NCBI RefSeq assembly: GCF_022809125.1
Contig: NZ_JALGBI010000003.1
Span: 682,001 to 746,000 of the forward strand
Length of the DNA: 64,000 nt
From: Variovorax terrae
Lineage (GTDB): Bacteria; Pseudomonadota; Gammaproteobacteria; Burkholderiales; Burkholderiaceae_C
Reading direction: 5' to 3'
Under the pieces are notes generated by a model that was given only the letters and a program-made list of their open reading frames with translations, did no database searches and was not told the DNA's origin. Below are positions 27,003 to 36,188 of the stretch, piece by piece. How positions within the stretch are numbered: position 1 is the first letter of the stretch; each line of letters opens with the position of its first letter. The translations under genes and the position numbers were made by a program.

Positions 27003-27653
27003 ATGAAACGTCGTGAATTTTCTTGGGCTGCCGCTTCCGCGCTGGCCGCCTCCACGCTGGCGCTGCCCGCGGCCCATGCCCAGGGCAAGAAGCCCGCGGA
27101 GGGAACCGACTACGTCGCGCTGGACAAGCGCGTGCCGGTCGAGGCGCCGCAAGGCAAGGTGGAGGTGATCGAGTTCTTCTGGTACAGCTGCCCGCACTGC
27201 AACGCCTTCGAGCCCAAGCTCGAGGCCTGGGTCAAGTCCATCCCCAAGGACGTGTCGTTCAAGCGGGTGCCGGTGGCCTTCCGCGACGATTTCGTGCCCC
27301 AGCAGCGCCTGTTCTACGCGCTCGAAGCCCTGGGCAAGGTCGACGAACTGCAGGCCAAGGTGTTCTACGCCATCCATGTGGAGCGCCAGCCGCTCACCAC
27401 CCAGGAGCCGATCGCCAACTGGGTGGCCAAGCAGGGCGTGGACAAGGCCAAGTTCCTGGAGCTCTTCAATTCGTTCTCGGTGACGACCAAGGCGCGCCGC
27501 GCCACGCAGCTGCAGGACGCCTACAAGGTGCAGGGCGTGCCCGCCCTGGGCATCGCCGGCCGCTTCTACACCGACGGCTCGCTGGCCGGCAACATGGAGC
27601 GCGCCCTCCAGGTCACCGATTTCCTGATCGGCGAGGCGCGCAAGGGCGCCTGA
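27003..27653 (+). CDS. dsbA: Thiol:disulfide interchange protein DsbA
   Basis: 216 residues with a signal peptide (…LALPAAHAQ). The thioredoxin-fold active site is CPHC at residues 63-66 in FFWYSCPHCNAFEP, and the cis-Pro loop reads VQGVPALGI. It oxidises cysteine pairs in periplasmic proteins. A clear AGGAG precedes the start, and a terminator follows directly. Confidence 0.96.
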   Translation: MKRREFSWAAASALAASTLALPAAHAQGKKPAEGTDYVALDKRVPVEAPQGKVEVIEFFWYSCPHCNAFEPKLEAWVKSIPKDVSFKRVPVAFRDDFVPQQRLFYALEALGKVDELQAKVFYAIHVERQPLTTQEPIANWVAKQGVDKAKFLELFNSFSVTTKARRATQLQDAYKVQGVPALGIAGRFYTDGSLAGNMERALQVTDFLIGEARKGA

Positions 27654-27677
27654 GGCTCCAACCTTCCCCGAGAAATG

Positions 27678-27701
27678 GCCCGCATCAGCGGGCTTTTTCT
27701 T
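27678..27701 (+). terminator. Rho-independent terminator after dsbA
   Basis: 6-bp GC stem GCCCGC-ATCA-GCGGGC followed by TTTTTCTT, 25 bases after the dsbA stop. It separates dsbA from lptA. Confidence 0.88.
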
Positions 27702-27750
27702 GGGCGCGCCCTATCTGGCCGCTACAATCAGCAGCAAGATTCGTGCCTTT

Positions 27751-28374
27751 ATGAACAAAACTTACGTCCTTCCTGTTCTGTTTGTCGTGTGTGCCTTGGT
27801 TGCAGGCGGTGCCAGCGCCGAAAAAGCGGATCGCAACAAGCCCATGAACGTCGAGGCCGACGCCCTGCGCTACGACGATCTCAGCCAGACCAGCATCTTC
27901 ACGGGCCGGGTGGTGGCGACCAAGGGCACCATCGTGATCCGCGGCGCGCGCATCGACGTGCGCCAGGACCCGGAAGGCTACCAGTACGGCACCGTCACGG
28001 CCGAGCCCGGCAGGCTGGCGTTCTACCGGCAAAAGCGCGAGGGTGTGGACGAATACATCGAGGGCGAGGGCGAACTGATCGAGTACGACAGCAAGGCCGA
28101 CAACGTCAAGCTGATCCGGCGCGCGGAGCTGCGCCGCTACAAGGGCACCACGCTGAACGACGAAATGACGGGCAGCCTGATCGTCTACGAAAACAGCACC
28201 GATGTCTTCACCGTGGATGGCTCTCCCCAGGGCGCCCAGGGGGCGCCGGCCAGCGGCAACGGGCGCATCCGTGCCATGCTGACCCCCAAGGTCGACCCTT
28301 CGGCGCCCGTGCCGTCGGCCCCGCCGCCCGCCGCGCTGCGCCCCAGCACCAACCTGGGCGGGGAGAAGCGGTGA
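27751..28374 (+). CDS. lptA: Lipopolysaccharide transport periplasmic protein LptA
   Basis: 207 residues from the ATG at 27751, with a signal peptide ([23 protein letters not shown]). The OstA/LptA core follows: [41 protein letters not shown], and [33 protein letters not shown]. LptA bridges LPS across the periplasm. The C-terminal ~40 residues are Pro-rich and disordered. lptC, commonly just upstream, is replaced here by dsbA and its terminator. The stop overlaps the lptB GTG start. Confidence 0.93.
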   Translation: MNKTYVLPVLFVVCALVAGGASAEKADRNKPMNVEADALRYDDLSQTSIFTGRVVATKGTIVIRGARIDVRQDPEGYQYGTVTAEPGRLAFYRQKREGVDEYIEGEGELIEYDSKADNVKLIRRAELRRYKGTTLNDEMTGSLIVYENSTDVFTVDGSPQGAQGAPASGNGRIRAMLTPKVDPSAPVPSAPPPAALRPSTNLGGEKR

Positions 28375-29141
28375 CGGCGGCGAACGCGGAAGCGGCCGCC
28401 ACCAGCCGGCTCGAGGCGCGCCACCTGCAGAAGTCCTATGGCAGCCGCAAGGTGGTCAAGGATGTTTCGCTGGGCGTGCAGAAGGGCGAGGTCGTCGGCC
28501 TGCTCGGGCCCAACGGCGCGGGCAAGACCACCTCGTTCTACATGATCGTGGGCCTGGTGCGCGCCGACGCCGGCGACATCAGCATCGACGGCCAGCCGGT
28601 CGGCCACATGCCGATCCACCGCCGCTCGCGGCTGGGCCTGTCCTATCTGCCGCAGGAGGCCTCGATCTTCCGCAAGCTCAGTGTCGAGGACAACGTGCGC
28701 GCCGTGCTGGAACTGCAGAACGACGAAGCCGGCCAGCCGTTGCGCCACGAGGAGATCGAGCGGCGCCTGACCGCGCTGCTGCAGGACCTGCGCGTGGAGC
28801 ACCTGCGCGATTCGCCGGCGCTGGCGCTGTCGGGCGGCGAGCGCCGCCGCGTGGAGATTGCGCGCGCGCTGGCCACCCAGCCGCGCTTCATCCTGCTGGA
28901 CGAGCCGTTCGCCGGCATCGACCCGATCGCCGTGATCGAGATCCAGCGCATCATCGGCTTCCTGAAGTCGCGCGGCATCGGCGTGCTCATCACCGACCAC
29001 AACGTGCGCGAGACCCTGGGCATCTGCGACCACGCCTACATCATCAGCGACGGCCACGTGCTGGCCCAGGGCACGCCCTCGGAGATCGTCAACAACGCCG
29101 ACGTACGCCGCGTGTACCTCGGCGAGCATTTCAGGATGTGA
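28371..29141 (+). CDS. lptB: LPS export ABC transporter ATP-binding protein LptB
   Basis: 256 residues from a GTG overlapping the lptA stop (GTGA). Walker A is GPNGAGKTT, the signature is [15 protein letters not shown], Walker B is [16 protein letters not shown], and the switch is [10 protein letters not shown]; all fit LptB closely. It powers LPS extraction from the inner membrane with LptFG. rpoN follows, as in many proteobacteria. Confidence 0.96.
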   Translation: MTAANAEAAATSRLEARHLQKSYGSRKVVKDVSLGVQKGEVVGLLGPNGAGKTTSFYMIVGLVRADAGDISIDGQPVGHMPIHRRSRLGLSYLPQEASIFRKLSVEDNVRAVLELQNDEAGQPLRHEEIERRLTALLQDLRVEHLRDSPALALSGGERRRVEIARALATQPRFILLDEPFAGIDPIAVIEIQRIIGFLKSRGIGVLITDHNVRETLGICDHAYIISDGHVLAQGTPSEIVNNADVRRVYLGEHFRM

Positions 29142-29235
29142 TGGCTTCCGCCCGCTGTCTGCCCATGGCGCGCGGCCGCCGCACTTGCTCGGAGAGCGGC
29201 CGTTCGCTGCCTTTGGCCGCGGGGCCGCAGCTGCC

Positions 29236-30789
29236 GTGAAACAAGGCCTTTCCCTTCGCGTCTCGCAGCACCTGGCGCTCACGCCGCAGCTGCAGCAGTC
29301 GATCCGGCTGCTGCAGCTGTCCACGCTCGAGCTGAGCCAGGAAGTCGAGCAGATGCTCGACGACAACCCCTTTCTCGAACTCACGCTGGACGAGGCGCCG
29401 CGCGAGGAGTTCGGCCTCGCGCAGGCCGATGCGCCGGCGCAGGACGACGGCCACGAGGCCGAGGTTGCTCCTGATTCGATAGCAAACTATCAAGGCGACA
29501 CAGGGACCTCTGCTCCCAATGATTCAGAAAACCCGGCGGCGGCCGAGGATGCGCCGGATTGGGAGGGCGATGGCGGCATCGACATCGCCCCCGACGACAG
29601 CGAATGGGGCGGCGACGCGCCCGCGCGCAAGAACAACAACCATGACGGCGACGACGTCGACGCCACCGAACTCGCGCGCAGCCAGGAATCGCTGCAAAGC
29701 CATCTGCACCGCCAGGCGCTGGCGCTGCGCCTGGACGACACCGACCGGGCCGCCCTGAGCTTCCTGATCGAGTCGCTCAACGACGATGGCTACCTGGAAG
29801 ACTCGCTCGAGGCGCTGGCCGTCAGCCTGGCCGGCGACGACCTGGAACAGGGCGAGGAGTTGGTGCACCGCTTCACGGTGGCGCTGCACCTGCTGCAGCA
29901 CCTGGAGCCCACCGGGGTGGGCGCACGCACGCTTAGCGAGTGCCTGACGCTGCAGCTGAACGCCCTGCCGCGCACCGTGCCGGACCGCGATACCGCCCTG
30001 GCGCTGTGCGCCCTGCCGATCGAGCTGCTGGCGCGGCGCGATGTGAAGCGCCTGGCCCAGCTGTGCGGCCACAGCGAGGCCGACGTGCGGGCCGCGATCC
30101 CGCTCATCACCCGGCTCGAGCCCAAGCCGGGGCGGCGCTTCGTCGACGTGGAGCGCAACATCATCGTGCCCGACGTGATCGTGGTCAAGGCGGGGCGCGG
30201 CGCGCAGGTGCGCTTTCGCGTGCAGCTCAACCCCGACGTGATGCCACGCCTGAAGGTGCACGACATCTACGCCAACGCGCTCAAGTCGCACAAGGGCGAG
30301 GGCCACCAGGCGCTGCAGCAGCGGCTGCAGGAGGCGCGCTGGTTCATCAAGAACATCCAGCAGCGCTTCGACACCATCCTGCGCGTCTCCAACGCCATCG
30401 TCGAGCGCCAGAAGAACTTCTTCGTGCACGGCGAGCTGGCGATGCGCCCGCTGGTGCTGCGCGAGATCGCCGACGAGCTGGGCCTGCACGAGTCCACCAT
30501 CTCGCGCGTGACCACCGCCAAGTACATGGCCACGCCCTACGGCACGTTCGAGCTCAAATACTTCTTCGGCTCGGCCCTGGGCACCGAGACTGGCGGCAAC
30601 GCCTCCAGCACCGCGGTGCGCGCGCTGATCAAGCAGTTCGTGGCCTCCGAGAGCACGAAGAAGCCGCTGTCGGACAACCAGATTTCCGAGATGCTCAAGG
30701 AGCAGGGCATCGAGTGCGCGCGCCGCACGGTGGCCAAGTACCGCGAGGCGCTGCGCATCGCGCCCGCCAACCTGCGCAAGGCGCTGTAG
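29236..30789 (+). CDS. rpoN: RNA polymerase sigma-54 factor
   Basis: 517 residues. The GTG at 29236 was chosen because it yields the conserved N-terminus (M/V)KQGLSLRVSQHLALTPQLQQSIRLLQLS, the activator-interacting region; open sequence extends further upstream without homology. The core-binding domain and DNA-binding domain follow, with the RpoN box ARRTVAKYRE near the C-terminus. The acidic linker (about residues 55-145) contains an in-frame dispersed repeat at ~77-95 (VAPDSIANYQGDTG). It directs transcription from -24/-12 promoters. Confidence 0.96.
   Translation: MKQGLSLRVSQHLALTPQLQQSIRLLQLSTLELSQEVEQMLDDNPFLELTLDEAPREEFGLAQADAPAQDDGHEAEVAPDSIANYQGDTGTSAPNDSENPAAAEDAPDWEGDGGIDIAPDDSEWGGDAPARKNNNHDGDDVDATELARSQESLQSHLHRQALALRLDDTDRAALSFLIESLNDDGYLEDSLEALAVSLAGDDLEQGEELVHRFTVALHLLQHLEPTGVGARTLSECLTLQLNALPRTVPDRDTALALCALPIELLARRDVKRLAQLCGHSEADVRAAIPLITRLEPKPGRRFVDVERNIIVPDVIVVKAGRGAQVRFRVQLNPDVMPRLKVHDIYANALKSHKGEGHQALQQRLQEARWFIKNIQQRFDTILRVSNAIVERQKNFFVHGELAMRPLVLREIADELGLHESTISRVTTAKYMATPYGTFELKYFFGSALGTETGGNASSTAVRALIKQFVASESTKKPLSDNQISEMLKEQGIECARRTVAKYREALRIAPANLRKAL
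29466..29519 (-). repeat. Dispersed AT-rich repeat, copy 5 (inside rpoN linker)
   Basis: Inverse orientation: GCTCCTGATTCGATAGCAAACTATC followed by CAGGGACC. It is almost the same as copy 6 over GATAGCAAACTATCA and GGACC. It lies in the acidic, poorly conserved linker of sigma-54, where an insertion would be tolerated. Confidence 0.7.
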
Positions 30790-30886
30790 CGGCGGCCGGC
30801 TCGACTGCTCGTCGCGCACCCCGGCGCGCCGCCTCAGCGAGGAGGGGAGGACGTTCCAGCAGGTGAAGGGCGCGCCGCGGCGCCGC

Positions 30887-31888
30887 TCAGTCTTCCGCGG
30901 TGAACCCGGTCGACTGCACGATCGCGCGGTAGCGTTCCCAGCTCGACTTGACCGCGGCGCCGAACTCGGCCACGCCCTGCGCATCGGCCTCGGTGCCGAG
31001 CTGGGCCAGGGCCTCGATGCCCTTGTCCGAGCGCACATAGCCCGAGATCGCGGCATTGGCGCGCGCCACCAGCTCGGGCGCCGTCTTCGCCGGGGCGAGC
31101 ACACCCGACCAGTCCTGGAACACCACGTCGCGGTAGCCCGACTCCACCATCGTCGGCACGTTCGGCAGGAAGCGCGAGCGCTTGCTGCCGGTGACCGCGA
31201 GGATGCGGAGCTTGCCGTCGGCCGCGTGTGGAATGATCTCCGGCAGCGGGCTCACCGTGGAGCTGACGTGGCCGCCCAGCAGGTCCACCACGGCCGGCGC
31301 GCCGCCTTTGTAGGGCACCAGGCGCAGCTCGATGCCCGCGGCGCGGCTGAACATCACGCCGGCGAAATGCTGGCTCGAGCCGCTGGCCGTGCCGAAGTTG
31401 GAGCGGGCCGGATTCGCCTTGCACCAGGCCACGAACTCGGCCAGCGTCGTGACGCTGGCGGGCACGCCCGGCCCGATCGCCAGGCCCAGCATGCCCTTGG
31501 AGGTCGGGGCCACGGGCGTGAAGTCGGCCATCGCGTCATAGCTGAGCTTCTTGTAGATGTGCGGGAAGATCGAGATCGGGAAGGTCGGCGTATAGAGCAT
31601 GGTGCTGCCGTCGGCCGGGCGGTTCTTCACGTACTCGACGCCCACGCGTCCGCCGGCGCCCGCGCGGTTCTCCACCACCACGTTCTCGGCATAGCGGCCG
31701 CGCAGGCCGTTCTCGGCCACCAGCCGCGCCACGGCATCGGTGGCGCCGCCGGCCGGGAACGGAACGACCAGGGTCAGCTGCTTGATCGGCGGGGTGGTGT
31801 TCTGGGCGCGCGCGGCCCAGGGGGCGAGCATGGCGGGCAGCGCCGTGGCGGCGGCCACGGAGCGGACGAAATGGCGGCGGGTGGTCAT
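30887..31888 (-). CDS. Bug/TctC family periplasmic substrate-binding protein
   Basis: 333 residues from the ATG at 31888. The N-terminus (MTTRRHFVRSVAAATALPAM) has a twin-arginine-like RRHF followed by a hydrophobic stretch and ARA cleavage. Bug signatures: QLTLVVPFPAGGATDAVARLVAE, VVENRAGAGGRVGVEYV, LVPYKGGAPAVVDLLGGHV. It is the last gene of the MarR operon, 44 bases after the dehydrogenase, and presumably binds the acid catabolised by the operon. Confidence 0.92.
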   Translation of the reverse strand: MTTRRHFVRSVAAATALPAMLAPWAARAQNTTPPIKQLTLVVPFPAGGATDAVARLVAENGLRGRYAENVVVENRAGAGGRVGVEYVKNRPADGSTMLYTPTFPISIFPHIYKKLSYDAMADFTPVAPTSKGMLGLAIGPGVPASVTTLAEFVAWCKANPARSNFGTASGSSQHFAGVMFSRAAGIELRLVPYKGGAPAVVDLLGGHVSSTVSPLPEIIPHAADGKLRILAVTGSKRSRFLPNVPTMVESGYRDVVFQDWSGVLAPAKTAPELVARANAAISGYVRSDKGIEALAQLGTEADAQGVAEFGAAVKSSWERYRAIVQSTGFTAED

Positions 31889-31932
31889 GAAGTTGTCTCC
31901 TTGGATCGGATCGGAAGGGGCGGCCCGGCGCG

Positions 31933-32901
31933 TCAGCCCGCCACCTGGTGCAGCAGGGGCTGGCCGGCGATGAAGCGGCGCAGGTTCTCCGCCGCGCCGC
32001 CGGCCAGCCGCGCCACGGTGGCGGGGCTGCCGGAGCCGGCGAAGTGGGGCGAGAGGATGAGGTTGGGGCTGTCCCACAGCGGGTCGGTGGCGGGCAGCGG
32101 CTCGGGGTCCACCACATCGAGGCCGGCGCCGGCCAGCCGGCCGTTGTGCAGCGCCTCGCGCAGCGCCACCTGGTCGATCACGCCGCCGCGCGCCACGTTG
32201 ACCAGCAGCGTGCCCGGCTTGAGGCGCGCCAGCGCGTCGCGGCCGATCAGGTGCTGGGTCTCGGGCGTGAGCGCGATCGACAGCATCACCGCGTCGGCGC
32301 GGCCCAGGGCCTCGTGCAGTTGCGACAGCGGCAGCGCTTCGTCCACCAGCGCGTCGGGCCGGGCCGAGCGCGACAGCGCCACGATGCGGGCGCCGAACGG
32401 CCGCGCGCGCTTGGCGATTTCCTGGCCGATCTGGCCGTAGCCCACGATCACCAGCGTCTTGCCTTCGAGCGCCCAGGCCCGCGAGCCCGGTGCCGCGCGG
32501 TCCCAGTGGCGTTCGGCCTGCTGCGCCAGCACGACGGGGATGCGCCGGCCCAGGGCCAGCAGCAGGGCCATCGCGTGTTCGGCCACGGCCGGCGCGGCGG
32601 CGCCCGCCGCATAGGTGACCGCGATGCCGGGCGGCAGGCCCGCGGCCTCGAAGCCCTCGCGGCCGGCCGAGACGAAGTGCAGCCAGCGCACCGTGTTGCC
32701 GGGCGCGCGCAGCTGCTCCACCACCTGGCGGGCCTCGGCCTCGGGGGCGTCGGCCAGCACGACGCCGGCCGCGCCGGGCAGGGCGGCCAGCAGCTGCGGC
32801 AGCGTCTCGGTCACTGTCAGCTCGGCGCCCGGCACGGCGCCAAGCTGCTCGGCGATCACGGCCCGGCCGAGCTGGATCTTGGGCCAGTAGAGGATGCGCA
32901 T
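31933..32901 (-). CDS. D-2-hydroxyacid dehydrogenase family protein
   Basis: 322 residues from the ATG at 32901. The Rossmann NAD(P) motif is VIVGYGQIGQEIAKRA (GxGxxG), with the conserved LLVNVARGGVIDQVAL (Arg), GAGLDVVDPEPLP (Glu) and LSPHFAG (catalytic His). It would interconvert a 2-hydroxyacid and a 2-ketoacid. It sits between the enolase-superfamily gene and the Bug gene in a four-gene operon, so it probably acts on a product or relative of the dehydrated acid. Confidence 0.9.
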   Translation of the reverse strand: MRILYWPKIQLGRAVIAEQLGAVPGAELTVTETLPQLLAALPGAAGVVLADAPEAEARQVVEQLRAPGNTVRWLHFVSAGREGFEAAGLPPGIAVTYAAGAAAPAVAEHAMALLLALGRRIPVVLAQQAERHWDRAAPGSRAWALEGKTLVIVGYGQIGQEIAKRARPFGARIVALSRSARPDALVDEALPLSQLHEALGRADAVMLSIALTPETQHLIGRDALARLKPGTLLVNVARGGVIDQVALREALHNGRLAGAGLDVVDPEPLPATDPLWDSPNLILSPHFAGSGSPATVARLAGGAAENLRRFIAGQPLLHQVAG

Positions 32902-32942
32902 GAGGAATCTCCTTGGAAATAGGTTCGGGGTGGAAGGCGGTG

Positions 32943-34130
32943 TCAGGCCGCGCGCACGGGATGGGCGCGCAGCGCCTCTTCGTTGACGTCGGCGCCCCAG
33001 CCCGGGCGGTCGGGAACCAGCATGTGGCCGGCTTCGAGCACCGGGGTGTGGGTGAGGAAGCCGCGCGTCCACGGCGCCTCGTCGGGGCGCAGCTCCATGA
33101 TGCGCACATTGGGCACGGCGGCGCAGAAGTGCAGGCTCATCAGGTTGCCCAGTTCGCCCACCGGGTTGTGCGGCGCGATGTGGGTCTCGAAGGCGTCGGC
33201 CAGCGTGGCGATGCGCACCGACTGCCACACGCCGTTCCACATCGGGTCGATGATGGCGGTGTCCACGCTGCGGCCGGCCAGGTAGGGCCGGTATTCGTGC
33301 AGGCCGTGCAGGCCTTCGAGCGAGGCGATCGGCGTGCGGGTGCGGCTGCGGATCATGGCCAGCGCCTCGGGGTCGCGGATGTCCAGCTCCAGCCAGTACA
33401 GGTTGAGCGGCTCCAGCCGGCGCGCCAGGCGCAGGTAGCCCTCGGGCCGCTGGCTGAAGCTCACGTCCAGCATCAGGCCGGTGTGTGGGCCGATGCCCTC
33501 GCGCAGCGCGGCGAGCTGGTCCACGATGGCCTGCAGGTGCGCGTCGCTGATGCTGCGGTCGAGAAAGCCCGGCGCGATGCGGAAGCCGCCGTTGAACATG
33601 TAGGGCGTCTCCTTGTCGAAGAACACCGGGTTGGTCTTGACGCCCATGAAGCCTTGCGCCACGGCCTCGCGGCCCAGCCGCGTGAAGTCGTCCAGCGTGC
33701 GCACGGGCTCGTAGCCCAGCTTCTCGTACAGCGCGGCGTGGCGCACGCGGTAGCTGCCGCAATGCGTCCAGTAGACCGGCACGCGGTCGCGGAACGGGCC
33801 GCCGAACAACTGGTACACCGGCACGCCCAGCGCCTTGGCGGCAATGTCCAGGCAGGCGTTCTCGATCGCGGCCACGGCCTGGTGCGAGATGCCGCCGGCC
33901 GCCACGCGGGTGGTGGCCAGCAGCGATTCGCTGAGGCGCCCCACCTGGCGCGGGTCCATGCCGATGGCCAGCTTGCCGAAGGCCAGCACCAGCGGCGCCA
34001 GCGTGGCGCCGGAGAAGCCGTCGTAGAACTCGGCCCAGCCGACCAGGCCCTCGTCGGTGCTGATCTTGATGTAGGAGCAGGTGCGGTAGCCTCCGTCGGC
34101 GTGCAGGGTTTCGACTTGTGTGATCTTCAT
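32943..34130 (-). CDS. Enolase superfamily enzyme (mandelate racemase/muconate lactonizing type)
   Basis: 395 residues from the ATG at 34130. The N-terminal capping domain (MKITQVETLHADGGYRTCSYIKI) precedes the barrel with FMGVKTNP (Lys), LMLDVSF (metal Asp), YWLELDI (metal Glu), IASLEGLHG (metal Glu), IIDPMW (Asp) and ETHIAPHNP (His), the mandelate-racemase subgroup pattern. Such enzymes dehydrate or racemise acid sugars and hydroxyacids; the substrate cannot be told. Its start overlaps the MarR stop by 4 bases. Confidence 0.88.
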   Translation of the reverse strand: MKITQVETLHADGGYRTCSYIKISTDEGLVGWAEFYDGFSGATLAPLVLAFGKLAIGMDPRQVGRLSESLLATTRVAAGGISHQAVAAIENACLDIAAKALGVPVYQLFGGPFRDRVPVYWTHCGSYRVRHAALYEKLGYEPVRTLDDFTRLGREAVAQGFMGVKTNPVFFDKETPYMFNGGFRIAPGFLDRSISDAHLQAIVDQLAALREGIGPHTGLMLDVSFSQRPEGYLRLARRLEPLNLYWLELDIRDPEALAMIRSRTRTPIASLEGLHGLHEYRPYLAGRSVDTAIIDPMWNGVWQSVRIATLADAFETHIAPHNPVGELGNLMSLHFCAAVPNVRIMELRPDEAPWTRGFLTHTPVLEAGHMLVPDRPGWGADVNEEALRAHPVRAA

Positions 34131-34657
34131 GGGGTTTCCTTGGGGGCCAGCGCCGGGGCGGCGGCCAGCAGTTTGTGCAGCGTGGCGTAGAGGGCCGTGC
34201 GCTCGCCGTCGTCCAGCACCTCCAGCAACCGCGTCTGGCTGCGCCGCGCCACGGCCGTCACCCGCCGCGCGAGTTCGCGCCCGGCGGGTGTGATGTCGAC
34301 GATCAGCCGGCGCCGGTGCGCCTCGTCCACGCGGGTGCTCACCAGGACGCGCGCCTCCAGTGCGCGCAGCACGCGGCCGGCATAGGCCTTGTCGAAGAAC
34401 GAGGTGCGGCACAGCGCGGCCAGCTGCATCGGGGCGGACTCGTGCAGCCGCGCCAGCAGGCGCCACTCCGGCACGCTCAAGTCATGCTGGCGGGCGTAGA
34501 CGCTGGTGACTTCCGCCTGCACCAGGTTGGCCACGCGCATCAGCAGGGCGCTCGGATAGTCGTCCAGCATCAGCTCCGTCCCGCAAAGACGGGTGTCGAG
34601 CCAGGGGCAGGCGGCGGCGCCCGCAGTCTCTGTCTTCTTGCGTTTCAATGTAGACAT
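34127..34657 (-). CDS. MarR family transcriptional regulator
   Basis: 176 residues from the ATG at 34657. The winged helix is LSVPEWRLLARLHESAPMQLAALCRTSFFDKAYAGRVLRALEARVLVSTRVDEAHRRRLIVDITPAGREL. It is the first gene of the operon MarR / enolase-superfamily enzyme / hydroxyacid dehydrogenase / Bug. A palindrome covers its start codon, so it very probably represses itself and the whole operon until the substrate is present. Confidence 0.92.
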   Translation of the reverse strand: MSTLKRKKTETAGAAACPWLDTRLCGTELMLDDYPSALLMRVANLVQAEVTSVYARQHDLSVPEWRLLARLHESAPMQLAALCRTSFFDKAYAGRVLRALEARVLVSTRVDEAHRRRLIVDITPAGRELARRVTAVARRSQTRLLEVLDDGERTALYATLHKLLAAAPALAPKETP

Positions 34658-34666
34658 GTCCACATT
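34647..34666. promoter_or_regulatory. MarR operator candidate over the start codon
   Basis: AATGTAGACATGTCCACATT is a 20-bp palindrome with only one mismatched pair. It contains the start codon of the MarR gene. Binding here would block transcription or translation start, a classic autorepression layout. Confidence 0.7.
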
Positions 34667-34748
34667 CTGTGACGGGAGGGCACCGTGGGCTCTTGGTGTT
34701 TTCCCGGTAGGCCAAAAGGGTCCATGAAGCCCTTGAAATACGTCAAAA

Positions 34749-34800
34749 GCAGCAGGGGTCCTTGTCGTGCGGTGATAGTTTGCTCTCTTTTTCATAGCGG
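34749..34800 (+). repeat. Dispersed AT-rich repeat, copy 6 (intergenic)
   Basis: GCAGGGGTCC...GATAGTTTGCTCTC...CATAGCGG, very close to the complement of copy 5. It lies in the gap between the MarR gene and the RlmL-like gene. The rest of this gap (34667-34958) shows no gene. A nearby stretch at 34700-34735 (GGCCAAAAGGGTCC) may be a further partial copy. Confidence 0.65.
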
Positions 34801-34958
34801 CTGGAGTGGCCGGATTCCCTGGCGGGAGCCGCGTGCGGGCCTGCGGACGCCCGGCGCCCGCGAGGCCGGGCCGCCGCCGTGCCCCGGCCAGCCAGCGCCG
34901 CCGCTTCACCCTGGCCGGCGCGCGCCCCGGCGGACCGCGTATCCTCGGGGGCTGACCC

Positions 34959-36188
34959 ATGAACCAACTCCAACTCTTTCTGCCTTGCGCCGCCGGCGTC
35001 GAGGACTACCTGGCCGACGAAGTGCATGCGCTCACCGGTCTCACGGGCCACGACCTGCTGGTCGGCCGCGGCGGCGTGATCGCCAAGACCTCCTGGCGCG
35101 ACGCGATGCGCCTGAACCTCCACAGCCGCCTGGCGCAGCGCGTGCTGGTGCAGCTCTCGCTCACGCCCTACCGCGATGAAAACGACCTGTACGAGGCCGC
35201 GGCCGCCGTGGCCTGGGAAATCTGGTTCACCCCGAAGCAGAGCTTCAAGATCGAGGTCACCGCGCAGCACAGCCCGCTCAAGAGCCTGAACTTCGCGGCG
35301 CTCAAGATCAAGGACGCCGTGGCCGACCGCTTCCGCCACAAGAGCGGCGTGCGCCCCGACGTTGACACCCAGTGGCCCGACGTGCGCCTCTACGCGCACC
35401 TGACCACCGACACCGCCACGCTGTACATCGACACCTCGGGCGAGCCGCTGTTCAAGCGCGGCTGGCGCGAGGACAAGGGCGAGGCGCCGCTCAAGGAAAC
35501 CCTGGCGGCCGCGATGATCGCCGCCAGCGGCTGGGACCCGCACGGCGCGGCGCCCGTGCCGCTGTACGACCCGTGCTGCGGCAGCGGCACCATCGCCATC
35601 GAGGCCGCGCAGATGGCCTGCCGCATCGCGCCCGGCCTGCTGCGCCGCTTTGCCTTCGAGAAGCAGCTGCCGTTCCAGGCCCATGTCTGGGACGCGCTCA
35701 AACAGGAGGCGCGCGGCGCCGTGTCCCGCCCGGCGGTCGAGGTGTTCGGCAGCGACGTGGCGCACCGCATGGTGGACTTCGCCGAGCGCAACGCGCAGCG
35801 CGCCGGCGTGGCCGAGGCGGTGCAGCTGCGCGGCGGCGACGCGCTGCAGCGCATGCCGCCCTGCGAGCGCCCGGGCCTGATGCTGCTCAACCCGCCCTAC
35901 GGCGAGCGCATCGAGGCCGCGGGCGTGGCCGGCCGGCAGGCCCGTGCCAGCCGCGAAGTGGCCCAGGGCGACGACGGCCAGGATTTCTTCACGCAGCTGG
36001 CCGCGCACTGGAAGAAGCACTACCCGGGCTGGACCGCCTGGATGCTCACGCCCGACCTCAAGCTGCCGTCGCGCATGCGCCTCAAGGAATCGCGCCGCGT
36101 GCCGATGTGGAACGGTCCCATCGAATGCCGGCTGTTCCGCTTCGACATGATCAAAGGCTCCGCCCGTGACAAGCCCGCGGCCCCCTAG
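34959..36188 (+). CDS. THUMP-domain class I SAM-dependent RNA methyltransferase (RlmL/YpsC-like)
   Basis: 409 residues. A THUMP domain (about 5-160) precedes the methyltransferase fold, with the SAM motif YDPCCGSGTIAIEAAQ and the catalytic MLLNPPYGERIEA (NPPY). This matches the N-terminal half of RlmL / YpsC, which makes m2G in 23S rRNA. It lacks the RlmK half found in the E. coli fusion. The stop lies 23 bases inside the PIN gene. Confidence 0.9.
   Translation: MNQLQLFLPCAAGVEDYLADEVHALTGLTGHDLLVGRGGVIAKTSWRDAMRLNLHSRLAQRVLVQLSLTPYRDENDLYEAAAAVAWEIWFTPKQSFKIEVTAQHSPLKSLNFAALKIKDAVADRFRHKSGVRPDVDTQWPDVRLYAHLTTDTATLYIDTSGEPLFKRGWREDKGEAPLKETLAAAMIAASGWDPHGAAPVPLYDPCCGSGTIAIEAAQMACRIAPGLLRRFAFEKQLPFQAHVWDALKQEARGAVSRPAVEVFGSDVAHRMVDFAERNAQRAGVAEAVQLRGGDALQRMPPCERPGLMLLNPPYGERIEAAGVAGRQARASREVAQGDDGQDFFTQLAAHWKKHYPGWTAWMLTPDLKLPSRMRLKESRRVPMWNGPIECRLFRFDMIKGSARDKPAAP

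Noticed and set aside
29185..29235. Upstream TTG start for rpoN
   Set aside because: Adds 17 non-conserved residues before the conserved KQGLSLRVSQHLALTPQLQQ start; the GTG at 29236 fits the family.
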